From positions 62,001-126,000 of the forward strand of contig SCQU01000010.1 in assembly GCA_004299555.1 (NCBI GenBank): a stretch of 64,000 nt of DNA. The letters run 5' to 3'. The first letter of the stretch is position 1. Each line of letters starts with the position of its first letter. This DNA comes from Rhodanobacteraceae bacterium (GTDB taxonomy: Bacteria; Pseudomonadota; Gammaproteobacteria; Xanthomonadales; Rhodanobacteraceae). A program made the position numbers and the translations under genes. The notes under the pieces were generated by a model. It worked only from the letters and a program-made list of their open reading frames with translations, did not search any database and had not been told where the DNA came from. Shown one piece after another: positions 25,478-34,064 of the stretch.

Positions 25478-26989
25478 TCAGGACATCGCCCGCAAGCGCA
25501 ATCCGCGTGGAGTCAGCGCGCGTTCGATCAATTCGAAGACGCCTTGCATCGCCAGCGCCATCAGTGCGGCCGGAACCGCACCTTCCATGATCAACGGCAC
25601 GCTGTCGAGGCGGATGCCGGTGAGGATGGGCTGGCCGTAGCCGCCCGAACCGATCAAGGCGCCCAGTGTTGCGGTACCGACGTTGATCACGGCGGCGATC
25701 TTGACGCCGGCGAGGATCGAACGCAGCGCCAACGGCAGTTCCACCCGCAGCAGGCGTATGCGTGGCGGCAATCCAAGCGCTGCCGCCGACTCCAGCAGCG
25801 ACGGCTGGATCCCGGTCAACCCCGCATGGGTATTGCGCACGATCGGCAACAGGCTGTACAGGAACAGCGCAGCAATCGCAGGTTTGGCGCCGATCCCGAA
25901 CAGCGGGATCATGAATACGAATAGCGCCAGCGATGGCACGGTCTGCAGGATGCCGGTCATGCCCAGCACCGCTTGGCCCAGACGCCGGTAACGCGCGGCG
26001 AAGACCCCCAGCGGCACCGCCAGCACGATAGCCAGCGACAACGAAAGCGCAACCAGCTCCAGGTGCTGCAGGGTGTAGCGGCCCATGCGGCTCCAGAATG
26101 CGGTGCCGCTGCCGGTATCCGCCCGGACGCCCAGAAATTGCGCCGCGACCGCGGTCTCGTGCTTGCCGTCGATCTTCACCGCCTTGTTCATCGCGCGCAT
26201 CTGCTGGACATTGATGCGGCCGGCGAGGTCATTCAACACGGCGACGAACCTCGGCGCGCGTTGGTCCAGATCCAGCCGGTACAGGTACACGGCTTCGTAG
26301 CGCGGGAAATAGTGACGGTTGTCCTGCAACACGCGCAAATGGTAGTAAGCGATGTTGGCATCGGTGCTGTACAGGTCGATCACGTCGACCGCGCCCGAGG
26401 CGAGTGCGCGGTAGGCGAGGTCGTGGTCCATGCCGCGCGCCGTCTGCGGCAGGTGATACGCGGCTTTCAGGCCCGGCCAGCCATCCGCACGGTTCATGAA
26501 CTCGTTGGAGAAGGCCAACTTCAGGCTGGGGTAGCCGGCCAGGTCGGCAATGTCGCGGATGTGCAGCCGCGATGCCTGGCTCTCGAGCATCCCCACCGCA
26601 TAGGTGTCACTGAAACCCAGCGAGCCGGTAATGCCGATGCCTTGCGGTTTCAGGCGCTGACGCAGTACGGCGATGCTCGCGTCGGGCGCGACATCGTGCA
26701 GCAGTTCATGCGTGATGGTGCCGGTGTATTCCGGGTAGGCGTCGATGTCGCCCTCGATCAGCGCACGCCACAGGATGCGGGTGCCGCCCAGCGCGCGGCG
26801 GTGTTGCGCCTTGATCCCCTGTTGCTTCGCGGCGAGACGCGCAATTTCACCCAGCACCACCGACTCGGTGAAGTTTTTAGAACCGATCACCACCGTGGGC
26901 GCGGTGGCGGGTTTTGCCGCGGTTTGCGCGTAGCCCGTCAACGGCAGCAGAAGGGACACGACGACCAGCACGGCAAACCGGCGCCTCAT
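25478..26989 (-). CDS. Osmoprotectant-type ABC transporter, fused binding protein (N-terminal) and permease (C-terminal)
   Basis: This 503-residue protein joins two transporter parts. After a signal peptide (FAVLVVVSLLLPLTGYAQ), residues about 30-290 form a quaternary-amine/osmoprotectant binding domain starting VVIGSKNFTESVVLGEI, with the DAYPEYTGTI motif. Residues about 300-503 are a permease with LPIVRNTHAGL, an EAA-like SAAALGLPPRIRLLRVELP loop and GSGGYGQPILTGI. In the better-known OpuC/EgtU-type fusions the permease is N-terminal, so the order here is reversed. Its start overlaps the stop of the ATPase gene (ATGA). The likely substrates are glycine betaine, choline-like compounds or ergothioneine; none can be chosen from sequence. 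Confidence 0.88.
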   Translation of the reverse strand: MRRRFAVLVVVSLLLPLTGYAQTAAKPATAPTVVIGSKNFTESVVLGEIARLAAKQQGIKAQHRRALGGTRILWRALIEGDIDAYPEYTGTITHELLHDVAPDASIAVLRQRLKPQGIGITGSLGFSDTYAVGMLESQASRLHIRDIADLAGYPSLKLAFSNEFMNRADGWPGLKAAYHLPQTARGMDHDLAYRALASGAVDVIDLYSTDANIAYYHLRVLQDNRHYFPRYEAVYLYRLDLDQRAPRFVAVLNDLAGRINVQQMRAMNKAVKIDGKHETAVAAQFLGVRADTGSGTAFWSRMGRYTLQHLELVALSLSLAIVLAVPLGVFAARYRRLGQAVLGMTGILQTVPSLALFVFMIPLFGIGAKPAIAALFLYSLLPIVRNTHAGLTGIQPSLLESAAALGLPPRIRLLRVELPLALRSILAGVKIAAVINVGTATLGALIGSGGYGQPILTGIRLDSVPLIMEGAVPAALMALAMQGVFELIERALTPRGLRLRAMS

Positions 26990-27753
26990 GGCGATGCCCC
27001 GGGCAGACTGCGGCGTGCGGCCAGGAATGCGCGCACGAAATCATCCGCTGGCGTGCGCCGGAAATCATCGATGCTGCCGTCCTGGACGACGTGGCCGCGC
27101 CGCATCAACACCAACCGGCGGCTGAAGAAAGCGGCTTCGGCCAGGTCGTGGGTCACCATGATGACGGTCTTGCCAAGACGCTGGAATAGGTCGCGCAGCT
27201 CGTCCTGGAGCCCATGCCGCACCAGCGGGTCGAGCGCGCCGAGCGGTTCGTCCAGCAGCAGCGTCGGCGGATCGAGCATCAGTGCGCGCATCAACGCCAC
27301 CCGCTGGCGCTGGCCGCCTGAAAGCTCCGCCGGGAAGCGTACGAACTGGTGCGCTTCCAGATGGTTCAATTCAGCCAGCTCAAGTGCGCGCGCGCGAATT
27401 CGCGCGCGGCTCCAGCCGAGGTGGTGCGGAAGCAGCGCCAGGTTGCCAAGCACCGTGAGATGCGGGAACAGGCCACCTTCCTGGATCACATAGCCGACGC
27501 GGCGCCGGACTTCCAGCACCCGCGCACGGCGTAGTGGCCGGCCGTCGCAGCACACCTCGCCCGCATCGGGCCATTCCAGGCCAAGCAGCAACCGCAGCAC
27601 CGTCGATTTTCCCGAGCCGCTGCTGCCGATCAGGACGGTGGTGCGTCCACGTCCGAAAGCCAGGCTGACCCCATCGACGGCGCGTACCTCACCCCATGCG
27701 CGGGTTACACCTGCCAGCGAAAAGGCGGAATTGGAGGGTAGGGCAGCCGGCAT
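26986..27753 (-). CDS. Osmoprotectant-type ABC transporter ATP-binding protein
   Basis: This 255-residue ATPase has the Walker A motif GSSGSGKST, the Q-loop YVIQEGGLFPHLT, the signature LSGGQRQRVALMRAL, Walker B LLLDEPLGALDP and the H-loop VTHDLAEA. It resembles OpuCA/ProV-type ATPases but lacks the long C-terminal CBS pair, ending soon after the ATPase core. It overlaps the fused permease gene by four bases and the two genes form a complete importer. Confidence 0.9.
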   Translation of the reverse strand: MPAALPSNSAFSLAGVTRAWGEVRAVDGVSLAFGRGRTTVLIGSSGSGKSTVLRLLLGLEWPDAGEVCCDGRPLRRARVLEVRRRVGYVIQEGGLFPHLTVLGNLALLPHHLGWSRARIRARALELAELNHLEAHQFVRFPAELSGGQRQRVALMRALMLDPPTLLLDEPLGALDPLVRHGLQDELRDLFQRLGKTVIMVTHDLAEAAFFSRRLVLMRRGHVVQDGSIDDFRRTPADDFVRAFLAARRSLPGASP

Positions 27754-28199
27754 CGTGGACCTCGCACCCCTTCTGGCCGGTTACAACGCGGCAATGCAAC
27801 ACGTGGCCGTCCACAACGGCTGTTCCCGGCGGGCTTCGGGCCGGCGCAACCGTGGGTGATCGCCGGGGTCACGCGTTTCGCCCGGTGCGGCAAACCCGTG
27901 CCGCCGGTAGTGTCGGACGACTTCCCTTGATAGTGCACGCGACGCCGTGCGTTCTACACAAGATTGTACGCAGATGCGAACGTCAGGGCGATAGTTATTG
28001 CGTCAAAACACTCGTCCTTGAAGCTCACTTCACCGTTCCAGCCACAGGCGGGTGCGGCGGGGGCACCGCTCGGCGTGCGGGGCGCGCACCGGCAGGCGCG
28101 GGTGAAGGATGGCCAAGCGTCGCCGGCCCATCGTAGCCACGTCACGCGCAGACTTCTGAGCCTAACCCGGCTCCGGTGATGGGCCGTTTGCACATACCC
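27754..28199. other. Intergenic region before the VirK-like gene
   Basis: No gene is supported here. The stretch separates the divergent ABC ATPase and the VirK/YbjX-like gene. Short open frames on both strands show no family features. The right end runs into the FNR-like promoter at 28200. Confidence 0.5.
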
Positions 28200-28241
28200 T
28201 TGACTTCGGTCAAGTGCGTGACTCCGGCGGCACCCTAGAGT
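28200..28241 (+). promoter_or_regulatory. FNR-like box TTGAC-TTCG-GTCAA with a matching -10
   Basis: The perfect palindrome TTGAC-N4-GTCAA spans 28200-28213. TAGAGT at 28236-28241 is a possible -10; a start at about 28248 puts the box centre at -41.5, the class II FNR position. The next gene on this strand is the VirK/YbjX-like gene starting between 28279 and 28342. Confidence 0.65.
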
Positions 28242-28278
28242 CGCATGCATTGCGTGTGCAGGCTTTTACGGTCCTCTG

Positions 28279-29334
28279 GTGACTGCGCGACCGTTGCCGC
28301 CACGCACAGCAATCCCGGCAGCCGCGATGGGTCGGTTCGCAATGCTTCATCTGTCAGCAAGAAACCTGGTCGGCGAGAGACCACTGGAACCGGGTGTGCG
28401 GCCCGGTATGTGGCATTTTTGCGTACGCTCCACGCGCGCGTTGTGGACGGACTACGCGCCCAACCAGGCGCTGCGTTTCCTCCTGCGAAGCCTTCTTTGG
28501 CCCCGGCTGACGTACCGGTGGTGCCGGTTCATTTCCGGGATCGACCTCGGGCCGGTGGATTGGACCGTCACCGCAGGCTTGCTGGAAAAGCCGCATCGTC
28601 CGTACATCAACATCCGCTGGAACCGCCAGCAGCGGTTGGCAGCGTTGATGACCCATTACGAAACGATTCGGCAGCTCCCACAGCATGAGCTCCTGCGGCG
28701 GGCGCACGGGGAAACACACGTGTTGGCCGTGTTGCAGCTGGCACAGGACGATTACCAGCTGGTGTTGCGCGGAGGTGGTCATTCTCGCGAAGGCGAACTT
28801 GAGTTGGCGCTGCAAACGGCACGCGGGCAGCGCGTGGTCACCGTGCTGTTTTCATTCGTTCGGCCGGCCCCTGAGTTGACCGTTGCGATTGGCTGCCTGC
28901 AGGGTGGAACGCCCAGCGCCCATTCAAGTGTGGCGGCCGTGAGCAAGGCATTTTATGGGACGCCCGTCAAACTGCTGATCACCCGGCTGGTACGGCACCT
29001 GGTACTGAAGCTGGTGCCGGATCGAGGCCTCGCGCACCTCATTGCGGTCGACGATGCCGTACAGGTGTTTCAACACCGGCATTACCGCATGAAGCACAAG
29101 GTCTCCGCGTGCTATTCGACAACCTGGGAGGCGCTTGGCGGGCAGCTCCGTGGCGACGGTTTTTGGGAGCTTCCGCTGGCCGAGCCGCCTCCGGACTACC
29201 TTGCGCTGAAGAGTTCGAAGCGGAGCGCCGCCAGGCACCGGTGGCAGGCGCTGCAGGGTTTGTATGCGGCCATGGAAGCGAGCCTGGATTCCCACACCCC
29301 GCAAATCATGACCGCCCCGCTCGGAACGCGATGA
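28279..29334 (+). CDS. VirK/YbjX-like protein (DUF535)
   Basis: The product (up to 351 residues) resembles the DUF535 family, which includes Salmonella VirK and E. coli YbjX, proteins linked to envelope resilience and virulence but of unknown chemistry. Family-like features are the FISGIDLGPVDWTV region, a histidine-rich YRMKHKVSACYSTTWEALGG and the FWELPL segment before the C-terminal helices. The frame opens with GTG at 28279; ATG codons at 28327 and 28342 are alternative starts and the first 16-21 residues may not be made. No signal peptide is obvious. It stands alone behind the FNR-like promoter at 28200. Confidence 0.75.
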   Translation: MTARPLPPRTAIPAAAMGRFAMLHLSARNLVGERPLEPGVRPGMWHFCVRSTRALWTDYAPNQALRFLLRSLLWPRLTYRWCRFISGIDLGPVDWTVTAGLLEKPHRPYINIRWNRQQRLAALMTHYETIRQLPQHELLRRAHGETHVLAVLQLAQDDYQLVLRGGGHSREGELELALQTARGQRVVTVLFSFVRPAPELTVAIGCLQGGTPSAHSSVAAVSKAFYGTPVKLLITRLVRHLVLKLVPDRGLAHLIAVDDAVQVFQHRHYRMKHKVSACYSTTWEALGGQLRGDGFWELPLAEPPPDYLALKSSKRSAARHRWQALQGLYAAMEASLDSHTPQIMTAPLGTR

Positions 29335-29535
29335 GGTTCGGTTGCGGCACGCGGCACCCCAGATCGCGGCAACGGGCGACAGGGTTCGGAACGCGTGCAA
29401 ATCGCGGTACCGCAACTGCATTCCGGATGGATTCCTACTGGGTGTTAGCCCGGTTTTCGTGCCATTCGTGGCGGTTTTGTCGGGGCCCGGGTTCGGAGTA
29501 AAGCCGCGCGGATCCCGTGCCGGGCGGTCGGGAAA

Positions 29536-29549
29536 TTGACTTAAATCAT
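29536..29549 (+). promoter_or_regulatory. FNR-like box TTGAC-TTAA-ATCAT
   Basis: The sequence matches TTGAT-N4-ATCAA at eight of ten positions in an AT-rich patch (29534-29552). It is 71 bases before the ATG of the TPR-hydroxylase gene. A candidate -10, TACACA, at 29576-29581 would place the box near -45, slightly off the ideal distance. No gene is supported in the rest of the 29335-29619 gap. Confidence 0.45.
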
Positions 29550-29619
29550 TTACTGTGCAAGGCAGACCGACAAACTACACACGCCACCGGGTCTGTTGCC
29601 AACCATGGGGTAGGGTGCG

Positions 29620-30945
29620 ATGAACACGCAGGCAGGCGAGGCCGATCAAAGCCAAATCACCTTGGCGCGTGCGTACGCGGCCCAGCAGCGGATTGGCGAA
29701 GCCGAAGCGGCGTACCGTAACGTGCTGCGGACCGCCCCGGACACGCCGGAGGCGCTCAACTTCGTGGCCATGTGTGCGCTTTCCCGCCGGGACTTCGCAC
29801 CCGCGCAGCGTGACCTTGAGCGCGCTGCCGAGCTCAACCCCGGCGAGCCGGAAATCTGGAAGAACTTCGGCATCATGTACTTGGCGCAGAAGCAGGGCTT
29901 CAGTGCCCTGCACGCCTTTGACCGCGCGCTGGATCTGCAACCGGCGCATTTCGCCGCGCGCTTGCTCCGGGGCAACGCACTGGAGCAAATGGGGCGTATC
30001 GATGAAGCCGCCAAAGCCTACTTTGGCGCAATTGCCGCCGCCCAGAGCAGCGGTGAGTGGCTCGACGACAGAACCACGGCACCGGCGCTGCGTCCGGCGG
30101 TGCGGCACGCCATCAACGTTGTCGACACGCATCGCGCGCGCATCTTCATGGCGCTGCTGGAGCCCTTGCACGAAAAACACGGTGCCCATGCCCTCAGGCG
30201 CATCGTAGCGGGGCTCGAGATCTATCTTGACCACCGGCCCGCCCATTACCCCCCGCACCAGTATTGCAAGTTCTTCTATGTCCCCGACTTGCCCAACCCG
30301 TTGTATTACGACCGCTCGCTGTTTCCATGGTATGCGGAGGTGGAAGCGCACACCGATGAAATCCGCGCCGAGCTGCTGGCCGTCATGCGCGACCCGGACG
30401 GGGTGGAGCCGTTCCTGGGCACCAATGACAACGACGTTCTCGCCGAACAGAAATTGCTGAACGGCACGCGCGGCCACGCGGAATGGAATTCATTCTTCTT
30501 CCACCGCCATGGCAAACGCTACGCCAAGAACGCCAACCGCTGCCCGCGCACCATGGAGCTTTTGGACAAGACCAGCGTCGAATACATCCGCGACCACGCA
30601 CCAGAGGCCTTGTTCTCGATCCTCTCGCCCGGCGCGCACATCCTGAAGCACCACGGCGTCACCAACGCGCGCCTCGTCACCCACCTGCCACTGATCGTTC
30701 CCGACGATACGGCCATCAGCGTAGCCGGCGAGGATTACCACTGGCAGGAGGGTCGCTTCATCAGCTTTGATGACACCTACCTGCACGAGTCATGGAACGA
30801 CAGCACCAAGGTCCGGGCCAACCTGATGTTCGATGTCTGGCATCCCGACCTCAGCGCGGCCGAGCGTGAGGCCATGGCGTTGCTGGTCGGCGGGATCGGA
30901 GACTTCAACAAGGCAGCCGGGGTCGGTGCACCGCCCGCCAGCTAG
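29620..30945 (+). CDS. TPR-domain protein with aspartyl/asparaginyl beta-hydroxylase domain
   Basis: This 441-residue protein has two parts. Residues about 5-145 are four TPR-like repeats (for example LARAYAAQQRIGEAEAAYRNVL and IWKNFGIMYLAQKQGFSALHAF), a protein-protein contact module. Residues about 200-425 resemble the 2-oxoglutarate/Fe(II) aspartyl/asparaginyl beta-hydroxylase family: EWNSFFFHRHGKR, then LSPGAHILKHHGVTNARLVTHLPL with the first iron-binding histidine, and FDDTYLHESWNDS with the second. The family uses two histidines plus water, and both are in place. A protein substrate recognised through the TPRs is likely but unknown. The gene needs O2 for its chemistry yet lies behind an FNR-like box. 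Confidence 0.85.
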   Translation: MNTQAGEADQSQITLARAYAAQQRIGEAEAAYRNVLRTAPDTPEALNFVAMCALSRRDFAPAQRDLERAAELNPGEPEIWKNFGIMYLAQKQGFSALHAFDRALDLQPAHFAARLLRGNALEQMGRIDEAAKAYFGAIAAAQSSGEWLDDRTTAPALRPAVRHAINVVDTHRARIFMALLEPLHEKHGAHALRRIVAGLEIYLDHRPAHYPPHQYCKFFYVPDLPNPLYYDRSLFPWYAEVEAHTDEIRAELLAVMRDPDGVEPFLGTNDNDVLAEQKLLNGTRGHAEWNSFFFHRHGKRYAKNANRCPRTMELLDKTSVEYIRDHAPEALFSILSPGAHILKHHGVTNARLVTHLPLIVPDDTAISVAGEDYHWQEGRFISFDDTYLHESWNDSTKVRANLMFDVWHPDLSAAEREAMALLVGGIGDFNKAAGVGAPPAS

Positions 30946-31328
30946 ACGGTGCCGGGTGTGGCGCAACCGGTTCAACGCCACCGCGACCGGTGCAAGACGC
31001 TGCCGCGGCGGGGCAGCAGCCGTGGACCGAGTCCATGAGTGTGCCTGCACATCGGGTGGCAGGTCATTGGCGGCCCGACGTCAGCCTGCTCTGAGAGGTT
31101 CCACGCCCGGCTGCACCAGGGAATCGGTGTGAACGGGACGGCCCTGGCAACGCTACCCGGGTCAACGGCAGGCTGGAGGGGCGGCTGCGTACCTTCTTCT
31201 TCCTTTCGCCTGGATGCGTTTTCGTTCGCCGTAGTCGGGCCTCGTGTGTTTCTTCGCCGCGGTTCCTGGCGTGGCGTTCCATCAACCGCCGGCCGTGCTG
31301 ACGGTGCGGGCGCTGCGCGTGCAACCGG
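30946..31328. other. Intergenic region between convergent genes
   Basis: No gene, repeat or clear terminator is seen in these 383 bases. Open frames present on both strands have no family features. It separates the TPR-hydroxylase gene from the end of the UbiA-family gene. Confidence 0.5.
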
Positions 31329-32219
31329 CTACAGCAGCACAAAGCCCACCATGATTGCCAGCAGTACCACCGGGTACAGGCTGGCGCGGTCAAACAGGCC
31401 CGCGGCCTGGCGGCCGTCCAGCGTGCGTGCCAGCCGGATGGCCGGAAGCAGCAGCGCGTAGGCACCCGCGGCCGCAACGATCAACCGGAATGGCCAGCCC
31501 AGTGCCAGTGGCGACATCCACGGGAGCGCCAGGCTGACGGCGACGGCCAGCACGAGCGCGACGATGATGGCCCGGCTTGCCACGCGTGATCCGAAGACCA
31601 GCGGGATCGTCCGCGCGCCGACGCGCTGGTCTTCCTCGAGGTCGTTCCAGTCCGCCGGGATGTTCTGGCCCCCGATCTCCCACAGCACCAGCCACGCGAG
31701 CAGCAGCAACAGCAATCGCCAGGACGGCCTTGGGATGACCACGAAGACCGCCGCGATGGGACCGGCCGATTTGACCAGTCCGCTGACCAGCGTCCGCCAC
31801 CAGGTGACTTTCAGCAGTTTCACGTACGCCACTTCCAGCGCAGCCGCAGCGAACAGGATCACCAGGATCATCGGGTTGAGCAGCCAGACCCCGACCACGG
31901 TCACCGCGAACCAGAACCCGAACCAGGCGAGCGCACCGCGCATGCTGATCAGGTTTTGCGCCAGCGGGTAGCGCATGGCCGAGGCCTCGACCGAATAGCC
32001 GGGCTTGATGCCGCTGGAGACTTTCGCCTTGTCGTCCTTGACTCCGACCAGGTCGTTGAGGGCGTAAATGGCTGTATAGCCAGCCACGCCAGTCAGGAGA
32101 CACAAGACCAGCACGCGCCAGGTCGGGAATCCCCCCAGCCACAGCAGCATGACAAAGCCTGGCATCGCGAGGTCCAGGACACCATGGGTGGAACGTGATA
32201 GCGCAAGAAACCGCCGCAC
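31329..32219 (-). CDS. UbiA-family membrane prenyltransferase
   Basis: This is an integral membrane protein of about 296 residues with eight or nine hydrophobic segments. It carries the two aspartate motifs of the UbiA superfamily that hold magnesium and the prenyl diphosphate: AIYALNDLVGVKDDKAK (an NDxxxxxD form) and IPADWNDLEEDQRVGARTIP. The first motif is not the NDxxDRDFD of genuine UbiA, so 4-hydroxybenzoate is not assured as acceptor. The GTG at 32219 is chosen as start: it is five bases after the ubiG stop, with ACGGGGG ahead of it, and places the first helix at a normal distance. It is the last gene of the five-gene operon 35828-31329. Acceptor and prenyl chain are unknown. Confidence 0.82.
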   Translation of the reverse strand: MRRFLALSRSTHGVLDLAMPGFVMLLWLGGFPTWRVLVLCLLTGVAGYTAIYALNDLVGVKDDKAKVSSGIKPGYSVEASAMRYPLAQNLISMRGALAWFGFWFAVTVVGVWLLNPMILVILFAAAALEVAYVKLLKVTWWRTLVSGLVKSAGPIAAVFVVIPRPSWRLLLLLLAWLVLWEIGGQNIPADWNDLEEDQRVGARTIPLVFGSRVASRAIIVALVLAVAVSLALPWMSPLALGWPFRLIVAAAGAYALLLPAIRLARTLDGRQAAGLFDRASLYPVVLLAIMVGFVLL

Positions 32220-32224
32220 GCCGG

Positions 32225-32935
32225 CTACCCCCGTTTGGTGAAGCTGGCCATGTAGTTGATGTCTTCCCGGTCTGCCACCACGCGAAACCGGCGCGTCCAC
32301 GGGTTGTACATCAGGCTGTCCACTGCGTTGAACTCAAGCCCCGCCGCAGCGGCCCACGCGCGCAATTCGACGGGCCGGATCAGCTTGCGATAGCTGTGGG
32401 TACCGCGCGGCAGCAGGCCGAGGATGTATTCGCCGGCAAGAATCGCGAACAGGAACGCTTTCAACGTGCGGTTGATGGTGGAGAAGAAAGCCACACCGCC
32501 GGGCTTGAGCAACTGCGCGCAGGCAGCAATGACCTGCTCCGGGTGCGGTACGTGTTCGAGCATTTCCATGCAGGTCACGGCGTCGAATGTCCCGGCCTCT
32601 GCGCGCGCCAGGGCCGCCACGTCGAGGTAGCGGTAAGCGATGTCAAGGCCATTGCGTTCGGCGTGCTGGCGGGCGATGTCCAGCGACATCTGCGACAGGT
32701 CGATGCCGGTCACGCGTGCGCCGGACCTGGCCAGTGCCTCGGCCAGGATTCCGCCGCCGCAGCCCACGTCCGCAATGCGCGGTTCAACCGCGCCGATCCG
32801 GTCGGTGATGAAGCGCAGCCGCAGGCCGTTGATTGCGTGCAACTGCCCCATCTTCCCGGCCGGATCCCACCACAGTTCGGCGAGGCGGTTGAAGTGGGAT
32901 ATTTCGCGTACGTCAACATTCGGGGATTCGGTCAT
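32225..32935 (-). CDS. ubiG: UbiG-type O-methyltransferase
   Basis: This 236-residue SAM-dependent methyltransferase matches UbiG, which methylates two hydroxyls during ubiquinone synthesis. It starts VDVREISHFNRLAELWWDP, has the SAM motif I IADVGCGGGILAEALA, the post-I GIDLSQ, the CMEMLEHVPHPEQ motif and the membrane-associating insert AGEYILGLLPRGTHSYRKLI characteristic of UbiG. It overlaps the cyclase gene by 23 bases and is followed by the UbiA-like gene. It may serve ubiquinone, the product of this operon, or both; that cannot be decided here. Confidence 0.88.
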   Translation of the reverse strand: MTESPNVDVREISHFNRLAELWWDPAGKMGQLHAINGLRLRFITDRIGAVEPRIADVGCGGGILAEALARSGARVTGIDLSQMSLDIARQHAERNGLDIAYRYLDVAALARAEAGTFDAVTCMEMLEHVPHPEQVIAACAQLLKPGGVAFFSTINRTLKAFLFAILAGEYILGLLPRGTHSYRKLIRPVELRAWAAAAGLEFNAVDSLMYNPWTRRFRVVADREDINYMASFTKRG

Positions 32936-34064
32936 GCTTGGTCCTGGCCCAGTCGTGCAAGCGGTCGATCGCGGTGGTGATTTCTACGCGCGTAATGTCG
33001 TTGACGAACACGCACTCGCCCACCGCCGCGGGCAGGGGCACGCGCTGCGTACCGTTGCGGTGTTCGACGCGGTCCATGAGTGCCTGCCACATCAACCCGC
33101 CATCGAGCAGTTCGACGGCGGGTGCCATGCGCAGACGCCCAGCCAGGCCCAGGATGCGCTCGGCGTCGCTATCCCCCAGCAGGCCGCGCCGGCGCGCGAT
33201 GCTGGTCGACGCGAGGATGTCCAGCAGCACCGCCTCGCCGTGCAGCAGGCGATCCCCGTGGCGGGTTTCCAGGCCGTAACTGAAGGTATGGCCAAAGTCC
33301 ACCTTGCGCGCCAGCTCATCCTCGTAGAGGTTGGGTGCAAGCTCTTCAAGCATGCCCGAGATGGCGCGATCAAGGATCCACGCACCGGCGTCGTCCTGGA
33401 AAGCGGCGGCCACGCTGCTGCCGCCGAACCGCTCCAGTTGCCGGAACAATTCGGCGTCCTTGATGACCGCCAGCTTGATGATTTCGCACAGCCCGTTTTG
33501 CAGGTGTCGCCGGGGTAGGGTGCGCAGCAACGTGCGGTCCAAGAGCACGCGTTGCGGCGGTTGGAAACTGCCCAGGCGATTCTTGTGGCCGTCGAAGTTG
33601 ACGCCGTTCTTGATGCCCACCGAAGCGTCGACGTAGCCCATCAGCGTGGTCGGCACCTTGATGTGCGGTACGCCGCGGCGGTAACCGGCGGCCGCGAAAC
33701 CCACCACATCGGTCAGCACGCCGCCACCGATGGCAATGATGGGTTCGTCGCGGCGGTGAATAGGAAAGGCATCCAGCTCGCGCAGCACCCGCAGCCATGC
33801 GTCCACGGTCTTTCCGGCCTCACCGCCCGGCAGCGTGATGATCCGCGCTTCAATCCGGTGATGGCTGAAATATGCCTCGATGCGCTCGCCGTGGCAGTCG
33901 TGCACGCGCTGGTCGACCACCACGAAACGCCGGCCTTCATGCACCCGTCCGATCGACAACAGCGCGTCGTTGCGCGGGTCGAATACATCCGGCGTGCTCA
34001 CCAGGTCGTACTCGACGCGGCGCTGCTCGCTGACCTGCCAGCGTGCGCTTCGATTCAGGGCCAT
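32913..34064 (-). CDS. Sedoheptulose-7-phosphate cyclase-like enzyme (EEVS/ValA-like, AroB superfamily)
   Basis: The product, about 383 residues, belongs to the 3-dehydroquinate synthase fold but looks like the sugar-phosphate cyclases rather than AroB. It has the NAD motif IIAIGGGVLTDVVGFAAAGY, KVPTTLMGYVDASVGIKNGV (AroB has SSVGGKTGIN), and NFDGHKNRLGSFQPP followed by LQNGLCEIIKLAVIKDAELF, which from memory closely parallels ValA, the 2-epi-5-epi-valiolone synthase. The metal ligands of the fold are present: Glu in NGLCEI, His in VDFGHTFSYGLE, His in LLHGEAVLLD. These enzymes turn sedoheptulose 7-phosphate into cyclitols such as valiolones or desmethyl-deoxygadusol. The ATG at 34064 overlaps the LuxS-type gene; the frame upstream is a shadow. 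Confidence 0.85.
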   Translation of the reverse strand: MALNRSARWQVSEQRRVEYDLVSTPDVFDPRNDALLSIGRVHEGRRFVVVDQRVHDCHGERIEAYFSHHRIEARIITLPGGEAGKTVDAWLRVLRELDAFPIHRRDEPIIAIGGGVLTDVVGFAAAGYRRGVPHIKVPTTLMGYVDASVGIKNGVNFDGHKNRLGSFQPPQRVLLDRTLLRTLPRRHLQNGLCEIIKLAVIKDAELFRQLERFGGSSVAAAFQDDAGAWILDRAISGMLEELAPNLYEDELARKVDFGHTFSYGLETRHGDRLLHGEAVLLDILASTSIARRRGLLGDSDAERILGLAGRLRMAPAVELLDGGLMWQALMDRVEHRNGTQRVPLPAAVGECVFVNDITRVEITTAIDRLHDWARTKHDRIPEC

